Shown here: one piece after another, positions 9,965 to 19,631 of the stretch | Layout: every line of letters begins with the position of its first letter | Numbering within the stretch: position 1 is the stretch's first letter | Source of the DNA: an uncultured Clostridia bacterium | Lineage (GTDB): Bacteria; Bacillota; Clostridia; Christensenellales; Borkfalkiaceae | Direction of reading: 5' to 3' | DNA: 64,000 bases | Assembly (NCBI GenBank): GCA_947626575.1 | Contig: CANQSR010000009.1 | Span: forward strand, 20,028 to 84,027 | The notes under the pieces: generated by a model | Told to the model about the DNA's origin: nothing | Database searches by the model: none | What the model saw: only the letters and a program-made list of their open reading frames with translations | Translations under genes and position numbers: made by a program

Positions 9965-11164
9965 CTATTTCATGGAGATGACTTTCGTTTCGATCGCGGG
10001 GGTGACGGTTTCGAGCAGGACGTCCTTCCACTCCGAATACTTTTTCAGAGAACTCCGGTAGAGCATCTTCGTCAGCTGGAAGACGTCGCATCCGCTCGTC
10101 TTGCAAAGTTCCCACAGCTTCTCTTCATAGCCTTCGAGCGTTGCCTTTGCATTCTCCAAGATCTCTTCGGGAACGGAATCGGACGCGATGTCCTCGACGG
10201 GCGCCGTCACGCCGCGGCAACACAGCCGCACCGTCACGGAGAGCGAGAGCGTCGCCTTGGGCGCATGCGCGCTGTCCAAAGAGACGCCGCCGTCGTTCTT
10301 GATGACGGTCAACGTCACGGGCTTGCCACCGTCCTCCGTATTGAAGGTACCCGTAAACACGTTGCCCTTCAAAAGGCTCAGCGCCAGCGTTTGCTCGCGG
10401 GGGAGAAGCCCCACCATTTTGCCCTCCTTAAAGAGGGCGGTCTCTTCTGCGCTGTAAACCTGCTGTTCTTCCTGTCCGCCTCCGCTACTGCTTCCGCCGC
10501 CGCTTCCGCCCGCCGCCGTCTGGCTGTCGTTCTGCCCGCCCTCCTGCGGCGTCATGCGGATATAGGGCAGATAACTGCACTTGGAGACGCCGTAATAGTC
10601 GATGGCGAAATCTTTGAGCGTGTTCGTCAATACTTTCCCCGACTTTACGGCCGCCTCCGAAAAGAGCTTTCCGATGGCCAGCGAGGAGGCGTCGTCGATG
10701 GCGCTCGTCGAGGAGATGAGTTCGCCCGCCTTGCCCTCGCAGACGGCCAACAGGCAGGAATCGGGCATATAGTCGTTGCGCAAAAAGTAGTTGAGATGCG
10801 CGACGGCGTCCTCCTCCTTTGCGGCGTCCTCGCCGAGGACGATGAGATTGCAAAAGACGAGTTTGGGGACCCAGCCCGTCTTGGAAAAGATGAGCGAGAT
10901 GCAATCGGAGACCGTCTCGCCCTCGGCGTCGATCTCCACCGAGGAAGTCCCGCCCGTGGTGCGATCGCTCCCCTTGGGGACGGCGATCTGCGTCGTCACG
11001 GAAAAGCCCGCTTCCGTCTTGTCGATGCCCGCGGCGAGAATGATGGCCGTCTTTTGGATGTCCACGAGGCCGAAGTCGTTGGAAAAGAAGGAAAAGAGGA
11101 CGGCGGCGGCGAGGATCAGCCACAGTTTCATGGGGACTGTCTGCAAAAATTTACCGATCCGCAT
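9965..11164 (-). CDS. Ger(x)C family spore germination protein
   Basis: ILAAGIDKTEAGFSVTTQIAVPKG; third gene of GerA-GerB-GerC type operon. Confidence 0.88.
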   Translation of the reverse strand: MRIGKFLQTVPMKLWLILAAAVLFSFFSNDFGLVDIQKTAIILAAGIDKTEAGFSVTTQIAVPKGSDRTTGGTSSVEIDAEGETVSDCISLIFSKTGWVPKLVFCNLIVLGEDAAKEEDAVAHLNYFLRNDYMPDSCLLAVCEGKAGELISSTSAIDDASSLAIGKLFSEAAVKSGKVLTNTLKDFAIDYYGVSKCSYLPYIRMTPQEGGQNDSQTAAGGSGGGSSSGGGQEEQQVYSAEETALFKEGKMVGLLPREQTLALSLLKGNVFTGTFNTEDGGKPVTLTVIKNDGGVSLDSAHAPKATLSLSVTVRLCCRGVTAPVEDIASDSVPEEILENAKATLEGYEEKLWELCKTSGCDVFQLTKMLYRSSLKKYSEWKDVLLETVTPAIETKVISMK

Positions 11165-12227
11165 GCTGTTTCCTCCTCAATGGCAGTAAGAGCGGCGGCG
11201 CCGCGAGCGAAAATGCGGGAATGATCCAGAACGCCGTCTTGGTGACGGCATCGAGAACTTCCGTGAAGCGGTAATCGAGGAGCGCAGTGATGAGAAGAAA
11301 GACGGCGGTGACGGCGACGGCAAGGCCCGTATGCAGATAGCGCGGGCGGCCGTATGCCTCCAAGACGCACTCGATGCCCGCCTCCAAGGGAAGCGTCACA
11401 TAGAAGGCCATCACGAGCGCGAGCGCGAAGATGAAGAGATAATCGATGCGGCCGAGCATCGTGATGCCGGAAAAGTATTTGGAAGTGGCCGTGAAGGCAA
11501 AGAGCTGGTTGGGCGCGATCTCCTGAAAGATGGCATAGAACATGGCAACAAAGAACGCTGCGGCGGCCCCGCCCGCGAGGTAGCACAGCGTACCCTTCCA
11601 CGCCAGCCCCTTTTTATACTCGAACTTGCCGAGGAGCGGAAGAAGCAGAGCGGCGTCGAAGAACCATGCCGTCGCGGACATGGTACCCTCCAAGAAGCCC
11701 TTGCCGCCCGCCGCGCCCACGGGGAGCAGGGCGGCGAAATCGGCGCTTCCGAAGGATAAAACGAAGATGCCGGCGATGCCGATGACGGAGAGCGGCGCGA
11801 GGATATCCCACACCCGCCCGTGCGAGGAGAGCGGCTTTGCCATGAGGTAGACGGCAAACAGGAAGTAGGGCGCGAACGCCACGAGGGAGGGCAGGGTATC
11901 ATAGAACACCGACTGCACGAACAGCTTTTGTTCGAGGATGGGGAGAAGCCCCGCAAAGAGCAGAAAGAGCGCATAGAGGGTCACGAGGATCTTGGCCGCG
12001 ATCTGCCCGAAGGTATGCGCGAGAAGCTCATAGAAGTTGAGGCCCTTCTTTGCGGCGAGCAGGGCGCAGAAGACGGCCGCGGCCTGCAAGAGGTAGGAGG
12101 CGATAAAGGGAAAGAGGAGATCGTTTTTGGCCGTCTCGGAGAGGAGGGCGGGCAGGATGACGATCTTCCCGACGGGCGTGATGCACGCGAGAAAGAAGAG
12201 GAGCTGGCGCGTCGAGATCTTGTTCAT
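11151..12227 (-). CDS. Spore germination permease (GerAB/endospore germination permease family)
   Basis: MNKISTRQLLFFLACITPVGKIVILPALL, multi-TM; operon position. Confidence 0.88.
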   Translation of the reverse strand: MNKISTRQLLFFLACITPVGKIVILPALLSETAKNDLLFPFIASYLLQAAAVFCALLAAKKGLNFYELLAHTFGQIAAKILVTLYALFLLFAGLLPILEQKLFVQSVFYDTLPSLVAFAPYFLFAVYLMAKPLSSHGRVWDILAPLSVIGIAGIFVLSFGSADFAALLPVGAAGGKGFLEGTMSATAWFFDAALLLPLLGKFEYKKGLAWKGTLCYLAGGAAAAFFVAMFYAIFQEIAPNQLFAFTATSKYFSGITMLGRIDYLFIFALALVMAFYVTLPLEAGIECVLEAYGRPRYLHTGLAVAVTAVFLLITALLDYRFTEVLDAVTKTAFWIIPAFSLAAPPLLLPLRRKQHADR

Positions 12228-13657
12228 GCGAGCCTCCTTCTGTTGGGACTTTTCAACGTTTTCGGACGCTTATCCAGCGAGCCGAGGTTGTATTTCACGA
12301 TGGAATCGCGCAGATCCCTTCCCATCACGGGTGCAAAGGGCGCAACGAGGGGCGCGCCGAAGTTCTCCGTCGTCACGAGATACAGGATGACGAACGCCGT
12401 CGCGAGGATGATGCCGTAAGTCCCCACGCTCCCCGCCACGAGGAGCATGGCGAGGCGCAACACGCTCGTCTGTTCGATGAGGTTGGGGACGGCGTAAAGC
12501 CCGATGCCCGAAAAGGCGATAATGATGATGGCGGGCGTGGAGACGAAGCCGGCCGAGACGGCCGTCTCGCCCAAGACGAGCGCGCCGACGACCGAAAGCG
12601 CCATCCCGACGTATTTGGGCATACGGATGGAGGCCTCGTTCAGCACTTCGAGGACGAGCAATACGAGCAGCATTTCGAGCGAGGGCGAAAAGGGGATATC
12701 GCGGATGCTCCCCGCGATGGTGAGCAAGAGCTTGACGGGGAAGAGTTGCAGTTTGAAGAGCTGGGCCGCGACGTAAAAGGCGGGCAGATAGATGGCCACG
12801 AGCAGGGCGAACAGCCTGAGGAGCCGCGTGAAGGTGGCGCGGTAGGGCGGGACGAAGTAGTCCTCGCTCGATTGGAAGTCCTCGATGAGAAGATAGGGCA
12901 GGGTGAGCGCGATGGGGGAGCCGTCCACGAGCAGGCCCACGCGCCCCTCGGCGAGTTTGGCCGCGAAGATATCGGGCTTTTCCGTCGTCCCCACCTGTTT
13001 CACGAGCGAATAGGGCCGCGAGGCGAGAAAGTGGGTGAGGTACGAGGAATCGGGGATGACGTCGATATCGATCTCGTTGAGCTTTTGCTTGACCTCCTCC
13101 ACGGTTTTTTGCGACGCGGTGCCTTCGAGATAGCAGACGGCCACCGTCGTCGAGGAGCGGCGCCCCACGTTGAGGGTATCTATTTTCAGCTCGCCCGTTT
13201 TGAGGCGGCGGCGGACGAGGGCGGTATTGGTTTTGAAGTCCTCGATGAAGCCTTCGCGCGGGCCCTTGATGGTGACGTCCGTGGGCGGTTCGGCGACGGC
13301 GCGCACGGGAATTTTTTTGGTGCCGACCACAACGGCCATATCCATGTCCGAAAAGAGGACCACGGGATTGCCGCTAAGCACTTCTTCCGCGAGCTTTTCG
13401 ACGGACTTCTCCGTCTTGGTTTCGGGGGAGAAGATGGCCTCCGCGACGTCCTCCGCCCGTAATTTTCCGCGGTAGTTTTGCAGGGGGCTGATGACCTGCT
13501 GCCCCAAGAGGTCTTTATCGGTCAGGGGATCTGCAAAGACGACGCAGAACGCGGCGCCGCCGGCGGAGCAAAAGTCGAATGTGAGAAAGTCCTCCGCGGG
13601 CAGGAGCTTTTTCAGCGCCTCCTTGCATTTTTCCGCATCGCCTGTCACGTTTTTCAT
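12224..13657 (-). CDS. Spore germination protein, GerA family
   Basis: GRVGLLVDGSPIALTLPYLLIEDFQSSEDYF and LVLEVLNEASIRMPKYVGMALSVVGALVLGETAV; start codon uncertain (ORF open to 13837). Confidence 0.88.
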   Translation of the reverse strand: MKNVTGDAEKCKEALKKLLPAEDFLTFDFCSAGGAAFCVVFADPLTDKDLLGQQVISPLQNYRGKLRAEDVAEAIFSPETKTEKSVEKLAEEVLSGNPVVLFSDMDMAVVVGTKKIPVRAVAEPPTDVTIKGPREGFIEDFKTNTALVRRRLKTGELKIDTLNVGRRSSTTVAVCYLEGTASQKTVEEVKQKLNEIDIDVIPDSSYLTHFLASRPYSLVKQVGTTEKPDIFAAKLAEGRVGLLVDGSPIALTLPYLLIEDFQSSEDYFVPPYRATFTRLLRLFALLVAIYLPAFYVAAQLFKLQLFPVKLLLTIAGSIRDIPFSPSLEMLLVLLVLEVLNEASIRMPKYVGMALSVVGALVLGETAVSAGFVSTPAIIIIAFSGIGLYAVPNLIEQTSVLRLAMLLVAGSVGTYGIILATAFVILYLVTTENFGAPLVAPFAPVMGRDLRDSIVKYNLGSLDKRPKTLKSPNRRRLA

Positions 13658-13851
13658 AGTGGCAGTATGTTGAACCCGCGCAAGATTTATGCGGCCGCGG
13701 GCATAACGCGGGGCGGGGAAGAATAAAGTATGGTGAACGCGGAAGCGGGGCGTGCGTCCGCCCGCCGTTTTTTTCGCCGCCATACGCGTTTGTTCGGCAA
13801 AACTTCCGAAAATTTTTGCCGCGGAAGATTTTATCATAAAGGAGTAACCCG

Positions 13852-14622
13852 ATGAAGTTCATCACCCTGCGTTTGAAATCGCTTGCGCTCGCGGGCGCGC
13901 TTACTTTGGCCCTCGCCGCGGGCATGGGCGCGGCCTATGCGGCCGGCGCCGAGGATGTCTATTACAGCGGGGCGCGGTCGCTCCCCATTTACAGCGTGGA
14001 GCGGAGCGATAACAAAGTCGCCCTCTCCTTCGACTGCGCATGGGGCGTGGACTACACCGATTCCCTGCTCCAAACGCTCGCCTCCGAGAAGGTGCGCGTC
14101 ACCTTCTTCACCGTGCAGTTCTGGGCGGAGAAGTATCCCGCGTACGTGAAGAAGATCGCGGAAGCGGGCCACGAGATCGGCACGCACAGCGCCACGCATC
14201 CCTATATGTCCCGCCTTTCGGAGACGGAGATCAAGAAGGAGCTGGAAACTTCGTCGGCGGCCATCGAGAAGATCACGGGGAAGGACGTGGAGCTGTTCCG
14301 CCCGCCCTACGGGGATTACGACGACCTGCTCATCGACACGGCCAACGCCATGGGGCTGTACCCCATCCAATGGGACGTCGATTCGCTGGATTGGAAAAAC
14401 CTTTCGGCCTCGGATATTGCCGCCCGCATCGTGGAGCGGACGAGGAGCGGGAGCATCATCCTGATGCACAACAACGGCCTGCACACGGCGGAGGCGCTCC
14501 CCGTGGTCATCGATACGCTCCGCGCCAACGGCTTTGAGTTTGTTCCCATCGGCGAACTCATCTACCGCGAAAATTACACCATCGACCACACGGGGCGGCA
14601 AATCCCGCAGGGAGCTGTATAA
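13852..14622 (+). CDS. Polysaccharide deacetylase family protein (PdaB-like)
   Basis: ALSFDCAWGVDYTDSLL, HEIGTHSATHPYMS, FRPPYGDYDDLL. Confidence 0.88.
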   Translation: MKFITLRLKSLALAGALTLALAAGMGAAYAAGAEDVYYSGARSLPIYSVERSDNKVALSFDCAWGVDYTDSLLQTLASEKVRVTFFTVQFWAEKYPAYVKKIAEAGHEIGTHSATHPYMSRLSETEIKKELETSSAAIEKITGKDVELFRPPYGDYDDLLIDTANAMGLYPIQWDVDSLDWKNLSASDIAARIVERTRSGSIILMHNNGLHTAEALPVVIDTLRANGFEFVPIGELIYRENYTIDHTGRQIPQGAV

Positions 14623-14648
14623 AGCCGTATCAACAGAAAGGAAATACT

Positions 14649-15353
14649 TTGGAGGTACCAATATACATGGATTACAATACGGAAAAGAACAACAAGGTGT
14701 ACATTTGCGGGGAGATCGTCTCCGAGGCGACCTTTTCCCACGAAGTCTACGGCGAGGGCTTTTACGAACTGTTCGTGAAGGTCATGCGCCTTTCGGGGCA
14801 GGCGGATATCCTGCCCGTCACCGTCTCGGAGCGGCTCATCAAGGGGGGAGAACTCAAAGTGGGCAGCCTCATCTCCGCGGCGGGGCAGTTTCGGAGCTAC
14901 AACAAGCTCGAAGGGGGAAGGAGCCGCCTCATGCTCACCGTGTTCGTGCGCGAACTCGTGGAGGCCGCCCCCGACCGCAACCCCAATTCCGTGGTGCTTT
15001 CGGGGTATATCTGCAAGCCGCCCGTCTACCGCACCACGCCCTTCAACCGCGAGATCGCGGATCTCCTGCTCGCCGTCAACCGCGCCTATAACAAGTCGGA
15101 TTATATCCCCTGCATCGCGTGGGGCAGGAACGCCCGTTTCGTGCAGAACCTCAAAGTGGGGGACCGCGTCGCGCTTTCGGGCCGCATCCAGAGCAGGGAG
15201 TATCAAAAGCGGCTCTCGGACGCGGAGACCGTGACCATGACCGCGTACGAAGTCTCCGTCTCCAAGCTCGCCGCCTTCGACGATGGAGAGGCCTTCGACG
15301 TGGACGACGCATTCGACCTCTATGCCTTCCCCGGAGACGGGAACGCCACATGA
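14649..15353 (+). CDS. Single-stranded DNA-binding protein-like protein (two OB-fold modules)
   Basis: VYICGEIVSEATFSHEVYGEGFYELFVKV and SGYICKPPVYRTTPFNREIADLLLAVNRAYNKSDYIPCIAWGRNA. Confidence 0.8.
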   Translation: MEVPIYMDYNTEKNNKVYICGEIVSEATFSHEVYGEGFYELFVKVMRLSGQADILPVTVSERLIKGGELKVGSLISAAGQFRSYNKLEGGRSRLMLTVFVRELVEAAPDRNPNSVVLSGYICKPPVYRTTPFNREIADLLLAVNRAYNKSDYIPCIAWGRNARFVQNLKVGDRVALSGRIQSREYQKRLSDAETVTMTAYEVSVSKLAAFDDGEAFDVDDAFDLYAFPGDGNAT

Positions 15354-15370
15354 TTTGGTAAATCCGGTAA

Positions 15371-15408
15371 GATTTTCCCGCCGCAGACCGTAGCGGGAAA
15401 ATTTTTTA
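15371..15408 (+). terminator. Rho-independent terminator
   Basis: GATTTTCCCGC...GCGGGAAAATTTTTT. Confidence 0.75.
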
Positions 15409-15428
15409 AGGTTTTTCAAGAATAATTG

Positions 15429-15457
15429 TTGACAAGATACAATTTATGGTGTATCCT
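15429..15457 (+). promoter_or_regulatory. Promoter of zinc-ribbon gene 1
   Basis: TTGACA-N17-TATCCT with GGTGTATCCTATATACG. Confidence 0.7.
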
Positions 15458-15513
15458 ATATACGATACGATAAATGGATTTATCATCAATTATCCCCGTG
15501 AGGAGGAAGAGAA

Positions 15514-16518
15514 ATGAAGGAAAAAATGAGCAAGACCGAAAAGCAGCGCAAGAAGTTCATCGAGAACGAGAACTATCCCCGCAAATGCCCCGACTGCGGC
15601 TGCGATCTTACGCCCGCCGTATGGAAGCCGGAGAGCAAGTATGAGGATATCGTCAAGTGGATGAACAAGACGGAACCGGATGAAGCCGGCAACGCCGTCG
15701 GCGGCCTTTGCCCCGCGAACGATTGCCACGCGCAGATCATCTGCCCCAAGTGCGGGAAAGTCCACGCCAAGGGCGCCAAGAGCTGCCCCAAGTGCGGCTA
15801 CCGCTTCGATGCGGTCACCGTCCGCCGCGTCTGCCTCCGTTGCAACTTTGCATACGACCGCGAAGTCGCGGGTTGCCCGAAGTGCGGGCTTCCCTCCAAG
15901 CTCTCCTGTGAGCAATGCGGCGCGCCCATGAAATACGGCCTGCAATATTGCCCGCGCGGCCACTTCAACGAATGGGACAAGAGATATCCCCGTCTGGATC
16001 TTCCGAGAGAGGAGCCGCCGCGCCCCGTCTCGCCGCTCAACGGCAGTTTCGTCATCACGCCTTACGGCCCGATGTTCGTATTCGACCCGACGCCCGCGCC
16101 CAAGCCCCAGCCCCAGCCTCAGCCCCAGCCGCAACCCGTGGCTCCGGCTCCCGCGCCCGTGCTGTTGCCTCCGGAAGAGGAACCCAAGTCCGAAGATGCG
16201 TTCAAAGCGCCCGTCAATAAGCGTGCGATCGCCGGCATCATCTTCTCCATCCTGTCCATCCTCTGCGCCGTTGCGTTCCCCGTCGCGTATGCCTACTTCA
16301 ATTCCATCATCGCAGGGATCGTCGTGGCGGCCGTCTCCGTGGTGCTTGCCCTCATCGGCATCGGCCTCGGTTTCAGCGGCAGAGCGGCCCGTCCCAAGAC
16401 GGGCGCCGCGGCCATCGTCCTCGGCATCATCGGGATCCTCGCCTGTGCGGCGGCCTGCCTGTGGGTATTCCTCTATGGCGGTCTGGACATGGTCAAGGGT
16501 TGGCTCAACATCAAATAA
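15514..16518 (+). CDS. Multi-zinc-ribbon membrane protein with Pro/Gln-rich linker and C-terminal TM segments
   Basis: Several CPxCG pairs; PKPQPQPQPQPQPV; hydrophobic C-terminus. Confidence 0.75.
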   Translation: MKEKMSKTEKQRKKFIENENYPRKCPDCGCDLTPAVWKPESKYEDIVKWMNKTEPDEAGNAVGGLCPANDCHAQIICPKCGKVHAKGAKSCPKCGYRFDAVTVRRVCLRCNFAYDREVAGCPKCGLPSKLSCEQCGAPMKYGLQYCPRGHFNEWDKRYPRLDLPREEPPRPVSPLNGSFVITPYGPMFVFDPTPAPKPQPQPQPQPQPVAPAPAPVLLPPEEEPKSEDAFKAPVNKRAIAGIIFSILSILCAVAFPVAYAYFNSIIAGIVVAAVSVVLALIGIGLGFSGRAARPKTGAAAIVLGIIGILACAAACLWVFLYGGLDMVKGWLNIK

Positions 16519-16551
16519 TGTGCGGCCGCATACGGCAACATCAAAATTTTC

Positions 16552-16582
16552 AAACCGAGGCAATGATTGCCTCGGTTTTTTT
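16552..16582 (+). terminator. Rho-independent terminator
   Basis: AAACCGAGGCAATGATTGCCTCGGTTTTTTTC. Confidence 0.85.
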
Positions 16583-16603
16583 CTAAAAACCGAACAGAAG
16601 GGG

Positions 16604-16632
16604 TTGACAATCCCCTTAAAAAGGTGTATTCT
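16604..16632 (+). promoter_or_regulatory. Promoter of zinc-ribbon gene 2
   Basis: TTGACA-N17-TATTCT with GGTGTATTCTATATACG. Confidence 0.7.
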
Positions 16633-16667
16633 ATATACGTAAGACCATACCAATCAGGAGGACTCCT

Positions 16668-17705
16668 ATGGCAACCTGTCAAAAATGCGGAGGCCCGGTC
16701 TATGCGGATGAAAAGTTTTGCCCGCATTGCGGCGCGCCCGTGCAGGCGCCCGCCGATGCGGTTTTGCCGCAATCCGCACAGCAGGCCTACGGCGATCCCG
16801 TTTCCCAACAGCCTTATCCGGGGCAACCGTCCCCCGTACAGCCGCAGTATGCCTATTCCTATCCGCAGGATCCTACATATGCCGCCTATGCACAGCAATA
16901 CGGCCAGCAATACGGCCAGCCCGTGCAGGCCGTGATCGATCCCAATACGGGCGCCGGCATCCAGATCTATACCCAGCCCGCGGGGCAGTATCCGCAGCCC
17001 TATCTGCCCGTACAGCCGCCGCAGCCGGAAAAACCCAAGCCCGATCCCAATTCGCCCGAAGGCAGGGCGGCTTCGGAGGCCGTTCCCATCGAGTTTGCGC
17101 TCAAAGCAAACAAGGTAGGCCTTCCCGTGTTCTTCGGTTGCAATTACGACCCCATGTCGGCAGCCAGCACGCAACAGGCATATAACGACGTCTACCGCGC
17201 AATGGGCATCGAGGCCCAGATGAGCGCGGATATGGCCGCACAGCTCGGCGCCTACAAGGCGGCATACAGCGAAATGGCTTCGGTGTTCCCCAAGCCCGAA
17301 TGGCCGGAGTGGCCCCAGCCGCAACCCCAGCCTCAGCCAGAACCCCAGCCCCAGCCTCAGCCGCAACAGCCGCTCATCTCCATTCCCGCCGTTGCATGGC
17401 CGTCGTCGTACGGCGCGTCCTTTGGCTTGCCGCAGGGCGCATCCTATCCTTACGCGCCGTTTGCGGGGCAACAGCCCGCGCCCGCGGGGATACCCGCCGC
17501 AACCGCGCAAGTTCCCGAAACGCCCGCCGCCGAAACCGCTTCCGTCCCCGTTGTTCCCGAAGGGGCCGAAGTCTCTTTGGAGATGCCGGAGGAGGCCGAT
17601 AACCGCGAGGCCGTGCGCGCCGCGCTCAAAGAAGATAAGCGCAACGAGCGCATGAAAAAGCGCGAGGAGAGAAAGGCTCTGCGCAAAATTTCCGCATTCG
17701 ATTGA
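16668..17705 (+). CDS. Zinc-ribbon domain protein with Pro/Gln-rich low-complexity regions
   Basis: MATCQKCGGPVYADEKFCPHCGAPV N-terminus; PQPQPQPEPQPQPQPQQP. Confidence 0.7.
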   Translation: MATCQKCGGPVYADEKFCPHCGAPVQAPADAVLPQSAQQAYGDPVSQQPYPGQPSPVQPQYAYSYPQDPTYAAYAQQYGQQYGQPVQAVIDPNTGAGIQIYTQPAGQYPQPYLPVQPPQPEKPKPDPNSPEGRAASEAVPIEFALKANKVGLPVFFGCNYDPMSAASTQQAYNDVYRAMGIEAQMSADMAAQLGAYKAAYSEMASVFPKPEWPEWPQPQPQPQPEPQPQPQPQQPLISIPAVAWPSSYGASFGLPQGASYPYAPFAGQQPAPAGIPAATAQVPETPAAETASVPVVPEGAEVSLEMPEEADNREAVRAALKEDKRNERMKKREERKALRKISAFD

Positions 17706-17809
17706 TTGCGGCAACGCAAATCTCTGCGGGGGACGCGAACAGCGTCCCCCGTTTGCTTGACATCCGCGCCGTAAAGGCGTACAATAAGAAAAAAACGGAG
17801 GGGTTTTGT

Positions 17810-18364
17810 ATGGAAAAGAATAAGACGGCGATCCTCGTCGTGGATATGCTCAATGATTTTGTCACGGGCGCCTTAAAGTGCGATAGGGGGCTTGCGATCG
17901 TCCCCAAGACGGCCGAACTCTTGCAGGGCGCGCGCAAGGCGGGCGTACCCGTCATCTTCTGCAACGATGCGCACCTCAAAGGCGTGGACCATGAATTGGA
18001 ACTTTGGGGCGATCACGCCATCGCGGGGACCAAGGGCGCGGAGGTCATCCCTGAGCTGAAACTGTGCGAAAAGGACTATGTGGTCCCCAAGCGCAGATAC
18101 AGCGGGTTCTTCCACACCGATCTCGATCTGCTTCTGCGCGAGTTGGGCGTGGATACCGTCATCTTGACGGGTCTGCACGCGCACATGTGCGTCCGCCATA
18201 CGGCGGCGGATGCCTACTGCCTCGGCTACCGCGTCGCCGTTGCCACGGACGCCACCGATTCCTTCACCGAAGAGGACTATGTCTATGGCATCAAGTACTT
18301 AAAGGAAGTTTACGGAGCCGCGCTTTACACGGTGGATGAGCTTCTCCGCGCATTCGGGGTCTGA
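17810..18364 (+). CDS. Cysteine hydrolase (isochorismatase/nicotinamidase superfamily)
   Basis: AILVVDMLNDFVTGAL, ILTGLHAHMCVRHTAADAYCLGY; ATG after SD cggagg. Confidence 0.9.
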   Translation: MEKNKTAILVVDMLNDFVTGALKCDRGLAIVPKTAELLQGARKAGVPVIFCNDAHLKGVDHELELWGDHAIAGTKGAEVIPELKLCEKDYVVPKRRYSGFFHTDLDLLLRELGVDTVILTGLHAHMCVRHTAADAYCLGYRVAVATDATDSFTEEDYVYGIKYLKEVYGAALYTVDELLRAFGV

Positions 18365-19164
18365 TGGAAAAGCGCCCGAAAGCCGCAAAGATCGGCGCGA
18401 TACAGGATACGCTCGAAGGCTACCGCCGTTTTGACTTCGACTACATCTCCTATGGCACAAATTGGCGCGCGCCGACGGAAAAATATCCCTACCGCCAGCC
18501 TTGGTATGAGCGCATCGTGACGGGTTTTTGGCGCACGATGCTCTTTTTGCTCGCGCCGCCCGCCATCCGCATCGTGTACGGGGCCAAAACGACGGGGCGG
18601 GAACACGTGCGCGCGCTCAAAGGCGGTGCGATCTCCGTCTGCAACCACTTCAATTATCTCGATACGCTGTTCATCCGCGATGCGGTGGGGCATTACCGTT
18701 CCTTTCACACGATGGCGCCGTGGAACAATAAAAACGGCCTCGGCGGACACATCATCCGCCACGGCGGCATGTGGCCGCTCGGCGGCAATCTGAAAACGAT
18801 GCGCCATTTCGAAACCGAGATGGAGCGGCGGCTCGGCGAGGGGAAGATCGTCAACTTTTACCCCGAACAGGCGCTCTGGACCAACTACCAAAAGCCCCGC
18901 CCGATGAAGGACGGCGCGTTCCGTTTTGCCGTCAAATACAATGTGCCTGTCTTGCCCGTATTTTGCACATTTGACAAAAACAAGAGGGGGCATGTCCGAA
19001 AGCTACGCATCCATATTCTTCCTGCGGTGTATCCCGATGAAGGCCTTGCGCCGCGTCCGCGCGCGCAAAAGATGAAGGAAGAGGCCGAGCGGCTTTGGAA
19101 GGAATGTTACGAGGCGGCCTATCAAAAGCCCCTCGAATACCTGCCCGACCGAAGGCGCCGCTGA
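18364..19164 (+). CDS. Lysophospholipid acyltransferase family protein (PlsC-like)
   Basis: VCNHFNYLDTLF (NHxxxxD-type), FYPEQALW motif. Confidence 0.8.
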   Translation: MEKRPKAAKIGAIQDTLEGYRRFDFDYISYGTNWRAPTEKYPYRQPWYERIVTGFWRTMLFLLAPPAIRIVYGAKTTGREHVRALKGGAISVCNHFNYLDTLFIRDAVGHYRSFHTMAPWNNKNGLGGHIIRHGGMWPLGGNLKTMRHFETEMERRLGEGKIVNFYPEQALWTNYQKPRPMKDGAFRFAVKYNVPVLPVFCTFDKNKRGHVRKLRIHILPAVYPDEGLAPRPRAQKMKEEAERLWKECYEAAYQKPLEYLPDRRRR

Positions 19165-19177
19165 CCGCCATATTTCA

Positions 19178-19207
19178 AACAAAAGCTCCCCCGCGGGAGC
19201 TTTTTCT
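19178..19207 (+). terminator. Rho-independent terminator
   Basis: AAAAGCTCCCCCGCGGGAGCTTTTTCTTT. Confidence 0.75.
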
Positions 19208-19631
19208 TTGGTACGGAATCCCCGCCCCTACCCCTCAGCATGAGGGGGGAGGATGTCACGGCTTTGCCGTGACAGGAAGGGGGTGTATCATGAGAAGGGT
19301 TTCACCCCCGCCCCTACCCCTCCCCCTCAGGTATAAGGGGGAGGGCAAAGCGAGCGGCCGAAAGGGTTTCACGTAATTCCGTCCGCGCGAGGCTTCCATA
19401 CGTCATTCCGACAACCGCAGGGAGGAGGAATCTCGCTTTTTGAGATTTCTCACCCCATGGGGTTCGAAATGACGTGCGGTCAGGATGACGCGTTCTCCCC
19501 TCGCTGTCCCTCTTAGGGAAAGTGGCCGAATGAAATGAGGCCGAAAGGGTTCCCCCCTCAGATGGGCGCCGAGAAGTTCGTTGCGGCTTAGAATGACAAA
19601 AAAACCTTCCCGTGAGGGAAGGCCGCGTTGG

